Source: Oligoflexia bacterium (GTDB lineage: Bacteria; Bdellovibrionota; Bdellovibrionia; Bdellovibrionales; UBA1609). Taken from it: a stretch of 6,996 bases of DNA. The DNA is taken from contig JAPPIY010000090.1 in NCBI GenBank assembly GCA_026914095.1, positions 1,304 through 8,299 on the forward strand. The letters are read 5' to 3'. The translations under genes and the position numbers were made by a program. Positions 1 to 5,619 of this stretch are shown piece after piece; the stretch's first letter is position 1, and each line of letters begins with the position of its first letter. The notes under the pieces are model-generated. The model worked only from the letters and a program-made list of their open reading frames with translations. It ran no database searches and was not told the DNA's origin.

Positions 1-402
1 AGTTTTTTGCATGTCCCCGTCATAATGCTCTTTAGCAAATAAAGCATAGCCTTCCCTGCCTATATACTCTGGTTTAATATTTCCCTCAGCGCCTAGAATC
101 TTCTCTCTTAGTTTTCTATACTCCTCAATTGTTCCTTGAAATTCCTGCCAGCCTAAGCCTGTTTTCTGTTTTTTATCTAAAACGGCGGAGATATTTATAT
201 AAGTTTTTTGCATGTCCCCGTCATAATGCTCTTTAGCAAATAAAGCATAGCCTTCCTTGCCTATATACTCTGGTTTAATATTTCCATCAGTATCTAAAAT
301 CTTCCCTCCTAACTCTTTATATTCCTCAGTGGTTCCTTGAAAGGCCTGCCAGCCTAACTCTTTCCTCTCTTTTTCATCTAGGGTCTTGGAAATAACTTCA
401 AG
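1..402 (-). repeat. Two 201-bp in-frame tandem repeats (67 codons each)
   Basis: Positions 1-201 and 202-402 align without gaps at an offset of exactly 201 bases, encoding two 67-residue units of the - strand protein. The first 84 bases of the two copies differ at a single position (56 versus 257), while the remaining 117 bases are clearly more diverged. An older, degenerate unit is visible further right (403 to about 545), recognisable from EYQDQEGY against EYIGKEGY. The left copy starts at the window edge, so more units may follow outside. Confidence 0.93.
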
Positions 403-789
403 AGCATATTGCATATTCTGCCCCTTTTTCAATTCTTCTGTAAAACGCAAATAACCCTCTTGATCTTGATACTCATTTATAAACGAAACTCTATCATTGC
501 CGATTTTTTGGCGAATCTCTCCTTTTGCTGTCAGAAATAAAGCCTGACAGTCCGCTAGAGCCTGAAACTTATGGGACAAGCTTACAAAAAGAAAGGCTGA
601 TAAAAAAAGGATTTTCTTGTTTTTTATACCAATCGGATTTGAATTTTCCTGCTTTTTCTGGAGATTCCCGCTTCCGTGTTTCCACGAGGACAAGCTTTCG
701 CGGGAAGGACTGTTGTGTTGAAATTTCAAGCCCGATCGGTATATACTTAGGAAAAACTTTGTTTTAAAAACACTTTCTTCTTTTATCAT
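1..789 (-). CDS. Exported protein of unknown function with 67-residue tandem repeats; C-terminus beyond window, start uncertain
   Basis: I do not recognise this family. Reading leftward, the frame is open from an ATG at 787-789 to the window edge (263 codons, no stop). Residues 56-79 form a classic Sec signal peptide: a basic KNKK, a hydrophobic stretch ILFLSAFLFVSL, and a likely signal peptidase I site after ALA, giving a mature start DCQALF. A Cys follows at +2, but Asp before it argues against a lipobox. The mature part is charged and probably helical: a degenerate repeat (about residues 81-129), then two clear repeats of 67 residues (130-196 and 197-263) sharing GNIKPEYIG, EGYALFAKEHYDGDMQKT and LGWQ-FQGT-EEY. 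The start is the weak point. The first 55 residues are an unusual N-region, 39 of them encoded by an inserted palindromic element (625-743), and no good Shine-Dalgarno lies before the ATG. The original start may have been displaced. It is divergent from gspI. Being a T2SS substrate is possible but unproven. Confidence 0.68.
   Translation of the reverse strand, partial: MIKEESVFKTKFFLSIYRSGLKFQHNSPSRESLSSWKHGSGNLQKKQENSNPIGIKNKKILFLSAFLFVSLSHKFQALADCQALFLTAKGEIRQKIGNDRVSFINEYQDQEGYLRFTEELKKGQNMQYALEVISKTLDEKERKELGWQAFQGTTEEYKELGGKILDTDGNIKPEYIGKEGYALFAKEHYDGDMQKTYINISAVLDKKQKTGLGWQEFQGTIEEYRKLREKILGAEGNIKPEYIGREGYALFAKEHYDGDMQKT
625..743. mobile_element. MITE-like palindromic element with 23-bp terminal inverted repeats (copy 1)
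   Basis: The left end 625-647 (starting TATACCAATCGG) and the reverse complement of the right end 721-743 (starting TATACCGATCGG) match at 19 of 23 positions. Inside, TTCCCGC at 665-671 can pair with GCGGGAA at 700-706, enclosing a smaller CGTG/CACG stem at 675-686. There is no room for a transposase, so any movement would need an enzyme supplied elsewhere. Ends reading TATA are compatible with insertion at a TA dinucleotide, as in IS630/Tc1-type transposition; this is inference. Removing one element plus one TA takes out 117 bases, or 39 codons, so the - strand reading frame is preserved across it. Confidence 0.75.
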
Positions 790-817
790 AAAAAGCTGTT
801 TTTTGCAAGATGTACTG

Positions 818-840
818 AATTTTCAATCAGGATCGGTATA
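818..840. repeat. Solitary terminal repeat of the same element family
   Basis: The reverse complement of 818-840 starts TATACCGATC and matches the right end of the 625-743 element at 19 of 23 positions, in the same orientation. No separate left end or palindromic core lies between 744 and 817. It is either a remnant of another copy, or the outer right end of a larger composite element spanning 625-840. Confidence 0.7.
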
Positions 841-885
841 ATTCCTTGCAATTCTTTTTTTCCTCGTTTAATTTAAAGCATTATA

Positions 886-1038
886 GACTGATTAGGTTTA
901 AGTTTTCCGGTTTTAGTGAGAGATTCCCGCCCCCGCTTTCGCGAGGACAAGCTTTCACGGGGGCATGCTTGAGCGGGAGTTCAGCTTTCTGGGAGAAAGC
1001 TGAACAGTCAGACTGGAAAGCCTAAAACAGGATTAGTA
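886..1038. mobile_element. MITE-like palindromic element (copy 2), diverged ends
   Basis: The left end (CTGATTAGGTTTAAG from 888) resembles the reverse complement of the right end (CTAATCCTGTTTTAG, ending at 1036) as an imperfect inverted repeat. The core from 921 shares GATTCCCGC and GAGGACAAGCTTTC with copy 1. Nested pairings are visible: TCCCGC 925-930 with GCGGGA 973-978, and CCCCCG 930-935 with CGGGGG 958-963 as an overlapping alternative. A second, separate hairpin at 979-1005 is present that copy 1 lacks. The exact boundaries are uncertain by a few bases. Confidence 0.65.
979..1005. other. Perfect 11-bp hairpin with 5-base loop
   Basis: Positions 979-989 are exactly complementary to 995-1005, with loop TGGGA at 990-994. 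It sits inside element copy 2. No run of T follows on the + strand (AGTCAGACTGG) and no A-rich stretch precedes it, so it does not look like a Rho-independent terminator in either direction. It could still form in transcripts of either strand. Confidence 0.85.
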
Positions 1039-1039
1039 A

Positions 1040-1183
1040 TACTGATTGGGTTGAATTTTGAAGTTTTGTTTAAAAATTCCCGTCCTCTTGTTTCCATGAG
1101 GACAGGCTTTAGCGGCAATTCCGTCTTTCAGTGGAAGGCGGGACAAATGGGAGTAAGAACTCAAACTAAACTCTATCAAACAG
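1040..1183. mobile_element. MITE-like palindromic element (copy 3), degenerate; right end uncertain
   Basis: The left end TACTGATTGGGTTGAATTTT (1040-1059) follows the inverted-repeat pattern of copies 1 and 2. The core from 1076 (ATTCCCG, then TTTCCATGAGGACAGGCTTT) aligns with copy 1 across the palindrome. A weaker hairpin pairs CCGTCTT at 1121-1127 with AAGGCGG at 1135-1141 and corresponds in place to the perfect hairpin of copy 2. The right end is poorly conserved; a weak match to the inverted repeat ends near 1183, only about 20 bases before gspI. Copy 3 abuts copy 2, separated by one or two bases. Confidence 0.58.
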
Positions 1184-1204
1184 CTTGTGGTTTTTCAAAT
1201 TTGA

Positions 1205-1750
1205 ATGTTTATAAGCATGATTTTTAATAAAAAAGCTTTTAGTTTAATTGAGATTTTATCTTCTATTTTATTGCTGGCCGGTTTAATAGCGATTGTGGTT
1301 CAGCTGTCTTATGGAAATAACATACGAGTTAAGAAAGCCAGGCAGTTAAGAAAGACAGCCAGGCTTTTAGAGCTTAAAATGACAGAGTTAAAGCAAGAGT
1401 TTCAAGGCAAGGATATTGTCAACCTTCCCAGTGAAGAGCAGGGAGAGTTTGAAGAGGAAGAAAACTACTTTTGGTCTTACAAAACACAGGCTTTACAGCT
1501 TCCTGACAGAAGTCTCATTTTATCTTTGATTCAGTTGCCAGACAACCAGCTAAACAGCCAGCTGGTTGAAACTTTAAGATCGGTTTTGTCGGATACAGTG
1601 ATAGAGTTAAAATTGACGGTGGAATATAGAAGTAAAAGGGAAAAAGAATTTAGTTATTCTTTAACCGCTTATTTTGTCAATTATGACGAAGCCCCTGATT
1701 TTATTTTGAGCCAAATTAGCAATATCATCCCACGGGGGACAACTCTATGA
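1205..1750 (+). CDS. gspI: Type II secretion minor pseudopilin GspI
   Basis: A 181-residue pseudopilin. It carries a short basic leader ending KKA, then FSLIEILSSILLLAGLIAIVV, the N-methylated hydrophobic helix with Glu at mature position 5. The -1 residue is Ala instead of the usual Gly; prepilin peptidase tolerates this in some pilins. The I-type assignment rests on position directly before gspJ-gspK, the LELKMTELKQEF segment after the helix, and a C-terminal strand pattern (IELKLTVEYRSK..FSYSLTAYFV) typical of GspI. It is longer than the common 120-130 residues. Its expected role is to nucleate the GspI-J-K tip of the pseudopilus in the inner membrane. No Shine-Dalgarno is visible. An in-frame ATG at 1217 would give a typical 7-residue leader (MIFNKKA) and may be the true start. 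The stop overlaps gspJ as ATGA. A GspH or GspG identity is less likely. Confidence 0.82.
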   Translation: MFISMIFNKKAFSLIEILSSILLLAGLIAIVVQLSYGNNIRVKKARQLRKTARLLELKMTELKQEFQGKDIVNLPSEEQGEFEEEENYFWSYKTQALQLPDRSLILSLIQLPDNQLNSQLVETLRSVLSDTVIELKLTVEYRSKREKEFSYSLTAYFVNYDEAPDFILSQISNIIPRGTTL

Positions 1751-2628
1751 AGGCTTCTAAGGGAATGACTTTGTTGGAGATGCTGGTTTCTCTGGGTATT
1801 TTTACTTTTATGTTTGTTTTTATCACTCAAGTGGTTAAGCAAAGCCAGCGTCAAGCGCGACAGCTTAAAAAAGATATTTATAACAGGAGCTCTTTTGACT
1901 ATATAGTAGATCTGATAAGAAAAGATTTTAATTCGGCTGGTTTTTTCTTTGATTTGAATGACAATTTCAAACAAAACTTTCCTTTGGCAAAAGATTCTAA
2001 TGAGTCTAAAAACAAGGCTATAAATGATGTTTTAAAGAAAGAGCGAAAATCCTCTTTAAAAAATCTGCCTGTGTTTTTAAGCCCTTATTTTGTTTTTAAA
2101 GGAGAGGAGGATAAAATAGAATTTGTCTCTTACTCCTTAACAGAATCTTCCTCAGACGATTCTTTAGAGCAGTGGATTCAGATTCGCTATTTTATTCAAG
2201 ACTGCCCTGCTTTAGATAAATCCTCTATCACTCCCTGTTTTCTGCGATCTTCTAAAAGATATTGGAATCTTGAGCGAGAGAGAGAAGAGGCAGAGACTTT
2301 AGTTCTTTTAAGAGATTTTAAATCTTTGAGGCTCTCTTATTTAAATGGCGCTAGTTTTTTAGATCAGGAATGGAGAGACAGCTGGAAGTTAGAAAGGAGT
2401 CTTTCACTTCCTGAATCTTCTGTTGAGTTTCCTCAAGAGCTTCCGCTCCCCTTTAGGGTTAAACTTGAAGTGGAAACTCAGGGAAGAAAGCATGTCTGGA
2501 GTTTTAATGTGGCGAATTTTTATTTGCGATCTTGGAATCCTTTTAGCAAAGATTTTTTTAATTTTCCAAAATGGAAGCCGCCTAAAAAGCCAGTCAAACC
2601 GGGAACTCGCAGAAGGTCAGCCCGATGA
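1747..2628 (+). CDS. gspJ: Type II secretion minor pseudopilin GspJ
   Basis: A 293-residue pseudopilin with a canonical leader, MKASKG, cleaved before MTLLEMLVSLGIFTFMFVF; Glu is at mature position 5. After the helix comes FDYIVDLIRKDFNSAGFFF, like the conserved 'L..D...A' segment of GspJ, then a beta-rich globular part (VFLSPYFVFKGEEDKIEFVSY; LVLLRDFKSLRLSYL). GspJ joins GspI and GspK in the tip complex. The protein is longer than the usual roughly 200 residues and ends in a strongly basic, proline-rich tail (WKPPKKPVKPGTRRRSAR), which is unusual. GGGGGA at 1734-1739, seven bases before the ATG, can serve as ribosome binding site. The ATG overlaps the gspI stop, and the gspJ stop overlaps the gspK ATG, so coupled translation is likely. 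Confidence 0.88.
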   Translation: MKASKGMTLLEMLVSLGIFTFMFVFITQVVKQSQRQARQLKKDIYNRSSFDYIVDLIRKDFNSAGFFFDLNDNFKQNFPLAKDSNESKNKAINDVLKKERKSSLKNLPVFLSPYFVFKGEEDKIEFVSYSLTESSSDDSLEQWIQIRYFIQDCPALDKSSITPCFLRSSKRYWNLEREREEAETLVLLRDFKSLRLSYLNGASFLDQEWRDSWKLERSLSLPESSVEFPQELPLPFRVKLEVETQGRKHVWSFNVANFYLRSWNPFSKDFFNFPKWKPPKKPVKPGTRRRSAR

Positions 2629-3851
2629 AAGTTTTGAGACAAAAAGGGGGAGCTGTTTTATTGGTGATTTTAGCGGTTTCTAGTTTGATTTTGCCTCTGA
2701 TTCAAGGGGTTTGGCTGGACACGCAGTTGGAATATCAGTTTCGCCGTTATCATTTTAACAAATTGCAGGCTCGCTGGAACGCCCATGCGGGAATAAGCTT
2801 GAGTTTATTGAGGCTTTATATTTTTAAGGGAGTTGAAAAATCAGTCCCTAAACAATGGGAGTCTTTAGTTCGCCCTGTTTTAGATCAAATTTGGCGGTTT
2901 CCTTTTATGTGGCCTCTGCTTCCTACAGAAGATATGCTGGAAAGTGAGAGGGAAAGTCTGCAAAGCTTAACAAAACTTTCTTTTTTAAAAGGCTCTTATT
3001 TGATCTCTATTACAGCAGAGGACGGTTTGTTGGATATCAATGATCTCTCCAGCCCTTTGCCCTTTTTAAGAGACTTTACTTATGACACTCTTTTTAATCT
3101 CTTATGGAATGCGGCACAGGAGGATCTTGAGCTAAAAGAGGAGTATGACGAAAAAGATATACAGGAAATATTAAACAATTTATCGGATTGGACAGATTTA
3201 GACAGTGAGAGTCAAAATGGAGGCAGTGAAGAGCTTATAGAAGATGGTCAATACCCCCTTAACCGCTCTTTTATTTCTGTAGAGGAGATTAAAAAAACCC
3301 CTCAAGTCACTTTAAAAATATTTGAAATTTTAGAGCCTCATATCACGACTTATGGCTCTAAGTCGTTAAATATCAATTATGCCAAACAAGAGATGTTAAA
3401 AGCTTTAAATTTTTCCCCCGCTTTAATTGAGCAGATTTTACTGAGAACACAAATTGACTCTGAGTTTTATCAGCCCTTTTCAGGAGAAAAAGACTTTTGT
3501 GATTTTGTAAGAGAGCAGGGTTTTGATTGGTGTGGAGAGCTGAAAACCGCTTATCAGACTTTAGATATGTTGAGTTTTGATTTTCCTATGTCTTTTCGCA
3601 TTAAGTCTAATGGCGAATACAGAGGACAATGGGTGGAGCTTGAGGGCTTGCTTTATGATCTGTCCTCTTCCGCCATCCGCTATCAAAAAGCGGTCTATCG
3701 GGAGCAGGAAAGGCAAAAAAACAAAGGGAAAGCTGTCAGTTTGCGGCAAAACCCATCAGAAGACTTGCAAAAGGATAAAAAAGAACAGTTAAAATTTGAC
3801 TACTCTTACTATAAATCTTTGGTTATAATGTTTCTTAAAGAAAGTTTGTAA
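2625..3851 (+). CDS. gspK: Type II secretion minor pseudopilin GspK
   Basis: A 408-residue GspK, the largest minor pseudopilin, which caps the pseudopilus tip. The leader MKVLRQKGG precedes AVLLVILAVSSLILPLIQGV; as usual for GspK, Glu at position 5 is missing. Family hallmarks are AEDGLLDINDL (residues 131-141) and SLNINYAKQEMLKALNFS (247-264), matching the conserved 'xDxxxxINxN' and 'INxNxA...L' regions of the T2SSK domain. Cys292 and Cys303 could form a periplasmic disulfide. The protein exceeds the usual 320-340 residues, partly through an acidic stretch near 190-210 and a lysine- and glutamine-rich C-terminal tail (from about 360). AGAAGG at 2611-2616 is the ribosome binding site. Translation is likely coupled to gspJ through the ATGA overlap. 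Confidence 0.93.
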   Translation: MKVLRQKGGAVLLVILAVSSLILPLIQGVWLDTQLEYQFRRYHFNKLQARWNAHAGISLSLLRLYIFKGVEKSVPKQWESLVRPVLDQIWRFPFMWPLLPTEDMLESERESLQSLTKLSFLKGSYLISITAEDGLLDINDLSSPLPFLRDFTYDTLFNLLWNAAQEDLELKEEYDEKDIQEILNNLSDWTDLDSESQNGGSEELIEDGQYPLNRSFISVEEIKKTPQVTLKIFEILEPHITTYGSKSLNINYAKQEMLKALNFSPALIEQILLRTQIDSEFYQPFSGEKDFCDFVREQGFDWCGELKTAYQTLDMLSFDFPMSFRIKSNGEYRGQWVELEGLLYDLSSSAIRYQKAVYREQERQKNKGKAVSLRQNPSEDLQKDKKEQLKFDYSYYKSLVIMFLKESL

Positions 3852-3870
3852 AGTTTATTGAGCCGATCTT

Positions 3871-3876
3871 GAGGGA
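3871..3876 (+). promoter_or_regulatory. Ribosome binding site of gspL
   Basis: GAGGGA lies eight bases before the first of two adjacent in-frame ATG codons (3885 and 3888). This spacing favours 3885 as the start of gspL. Confidence 0.7.
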
Positions 3877-3884
3877 AAAACAGC

Positions 3885-5615
3885 ATGATGGTTAGTATTG
3901 GTTTTTATATTTCAAAAGACAGTCTTAGTCTGGCTGAGCTGTCTTTTTCCAGCCAAAAACCAGAGATACTTTCTGTTAAGAGCTTCTTTTTTAAAAATTC
4001 TCAATCAGAGGAGGAAAAACAAGCCCTGCTTTCTAAGGAGGCGGAAAGAATTGAAAACCAATACAAGGGCAAAAGTATACGATTGTGTTACGGGCTTTCT
4101 CAAAGCGCGGTTTCCAGTTTTTTTGTGGAATTTCCCTTTAAAGAGAAATTTAAAATTTTAAAGACTCTTCCTTTTGAAATTGAGGATAAAACCCCTTTTC
4201 AATTGGATAAGTCGCTTTTTGACGCCCGCATTTGCAGAACGAGGGATGGAAATAAGAGCGCTGTTTTAGTTTTTGTTACTCCAGAGGAAAATGTGAAGGA
4301 GTTTGTCAATTTTACCAAGCCTCTTAAAAGAAATATTCATTTATTAAGTTGCTCCTCCTCCGCTTTGGCAAACTTGCTTGAAAACTGGAATGTCCCTTTG
4401 TCTCAAGCTCAAAATTTAAACTCAGGAGAGGCTTATATTTATTTAGGCTTGGAAAATAGTTTAGTCCTTCTCTATAAGGATGGTTTTTTAAATCATGTTT
4501 CTGTTTTAGAATGGGGGTGCCGAGGAATTATAGAGGAGATGGCAAAAGCCTATAAGCTTTCAATGGCAAAAGCCTATGATGAGTTTTTTGCAAAAGCTTT
4601 TATATTGACGCAGGTTAAAGGTTTTACAAAAGAGCAGAAGTTTTTTTCCAATTTGATAAAAAAACAAATTCAATTTTTAATTCCTGAGCTTAAGCTGTTA
4701 AAAATGTCCTTAGAAATCAAACAAAATCAAACTTTCTCCAAGGCGGTTGTTTTTGGGCAGGGCGCTATGATTAAAAACTTGAGCGCTGTTTTGACAGAAG
4801 AGTTGGATTTGCCTGTCTCCAAATTAAAAAGCTTTGCGCCTTTTCCTAATTTTGATCTGCAAGAACAGCCTTTAGCTGACATGGCTTTAGGTCTGGCTTT
4901 AGAGGGATTAAAGAAATCTCCTTATACTGGTTTAAATTTTTTGCAGTCCACAAAAAAAACAGCCCTTTCGCTTTATCCAAAAAAGTGGAAAAAAACAGCT
5001 TTAGTCTTTATATTTTGTTTTGTTGTTTTTTCCGTTTATGCTTTTGTGAGGCAGTTTGAGAGTTCCGCGGTTTTAAGTAAGATGGAAGAGGTTTTTTCAG
5101 ATTATGGGAAAAAGATAGCTTATTTAAGAGAAAGCGCGATCCATGTTGAGTCTATAGAAGATTTCTTAGCTATGGAAAAAGAAAAAAAAGAAGATGAAGA
5201 AATTGTCAGAGAACAGTTAAATTTAGAACAGCCTATGGATCGGCTGGAACAAATTGTCCAAAAAATCGGCTCAGCGGAAGATTGGGGTTTAAGCCTTCAC
5301 TATTTAAAAATTTCAGGACAAAAAGTGGAGATGAGAGGCGCAATAAATAGCTCTGCTTTAGAGCGGTTTAAAGCTCTTTTGCAAAGTTTGTCTAAAAAAC
5401 CTATTGAGAATATAGAAGAATCCCTTTCTTCTCAGCCCAAGGAAAAATCAGACAAGGCGGAGCCTGCCCCTTCAGCCCAGCCGCAGGAGAAAACAGAGTC
5501 TTCAGAAAAAAAGGATTCCAAGACTTCTGATTCAGATGTAAAAAAACAAACCAAAGAGCTAGCGCCAAATGTCAGCTCTTTTTCTTATTCATTGATTCTT
5601 AAAAAGGAGCTTTAA
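3885..5615 (+). CDS. gspL: Type II secretion inner-membrane protein GspL
   Basis: A 576-residue bitopic protein that recruits the GspE ATPase and pairs with GspM. The cytoplasmic part (about 1-365) has the actin-like fold of GspL/PilM: it opens VSIGFYISKDSLSLAEL and includes EWGCRGIIEEMAKAYKLS (about 209-226) and VVFGQGAMIKNLSAVL near 290-305. One membrane span lies at about 371-388 (TALVFIFCFVVFSVYAFV) after the basic KKWKK. An acidic, coiled-coil-like region (EKEKKEDEEIVREQ) follows, then a periplasmic ferredoxin-like domain from DWGLSLHYLKISG (466 onward). A charged linker of about 45 residues (about 513-560, rich in K, S, E, P and Q) sits between the last helix and the final strand SSFSYSLIL. 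It is longer than the typical 380-480 residues, mostly through this linker and the actin-like part. It begins 33 bases after gspK. Confidence 0.92.
   Translation: MMVSIGFYISKDSLSLAELSFSSQKPEILSVKSFFFKNSQSEEEKQALLSKEAERIENQYKGKSIRLCYGLSQSAVSSFFVEFPFKEKFKILKTLPFEIEDKTPFQLDKSLFDARICRTRDGNKSAVLVFVTPEENVKEFVNFTKPLKRNIHLLSCSSSALANLLENWNVPLSQAQNLNSGEAYIYLGLENSLVLLYKDGFLNHVSVLEWGCRGIIEEMAKAYKLSMAKAYDEFFAKAFILTQVKGFTKEQKFFSNLIKKQIQFLIPELKLLKMSLEIKQNQTFSKAVVFGQGAMIKNLSAVLTEELDLPVSKLKSFAPFPNFDLQEQPLADMALGLALEGLKKSPYTGLNFLQSTKKTALSLYPKKWKKTALVFIFCFVVFSVYAFVRQFESSAVLSKMEEVFSDYGKKIAYLRESAIHVESIEDFLAMEKEKKEDEEIVREQLNLEQPMDRLEQIVQKIGSAEDWGLSLHYLKISGQKVEMRGAINSSALERFKALLQSLSKKPIENIEESLSSQPKEKSDKAEPAPSAQPQEKTESSEKKDSKTSDSDVKKQTKELAPNVSSFSYSLILKKEL
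4539..4610 (+). repeat. Three 24-bp in-frame repeats inside gspL
   Basis: ATGGCAAAAGCCTAT occurs exactly at 4539-4553 and 4563-4577, and GCAAAAGC recurs a third time, each at exact 24-base spacing (4542, 4566, 4590). The encoded octads are MAKAYKLS, MAKAYDEF and FAKAFILT (residues 219-242), in a helical part of the actin-like domain. Confidence 0.85.
5604..5609 (+). promoter_or_regulatory. Ribosome binding site of gspM
   Basis: AAGGAG lies within the last codons of gspL, ten bases before the gspM ATG. It is the best Shine-Dalgarno match in the operon. Confidence 0.78.
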
Positions 5616-5619
5616 TAAA

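Larger units (their letters stand above)
790..1204. other. Divergent intergenic region filled with palindromic repeats; no gene seen
   Basis: These 415 bases lie between the divergent repeat-protein gene and gspI. They hold a solitary element end (818-840), a complete element (886-1038) and a third copy (from 1040 to about 1183). I find no convincing ORF, tRNA or other RNA gene, and no clear sigma70 promoter. TATAAG at 1210-1215 is the best -10-like string near gspI, but it lies inside the start region and would place transcription downstream of the ATG. The promoters of both flanking genes, if they lie here, must be in or between the repeats. Confidence 0.7.

Noticed and set aside
525..767. 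80-codon + strand ORF over the element copy 1
   Set aside because: It runs antisense to the signal peptide of the repeat protein and through the palindromic element, with no family resemblance; the - strand frame with a signal peptide and repeats is far better supported.
979..1005. Rho-independent terminator
   Set aside because: The stem is perfect, but no T tract follows on either strand.
625..1183. CRISPR array
   Set aside because: The repeats are diverged, palindromic over more than 100 bases, unevenly spaced, and have no spacers of uniform size.
1185..1215. Possible sigma70 promoter (TTGTGG with TATAAG)
   Set aside because: The spacing is 19 bases and the -10 sits within the gspI start region, which would put the transcript start downstream of both candidate ATG codons.
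1681..1974. 97-codon - strand ORF across the gspI/gspJ junction
   Set aside because: It lies antisense to two well-identified pseudopilin genes and shows no recognisable domain; a shadow frame.
2423..2683. 86-codon + strand ORF across gspJ/gspK
   Set aside because: It is an alternative frame over the clear ends of gspJ and gspK, with no domain of its own.
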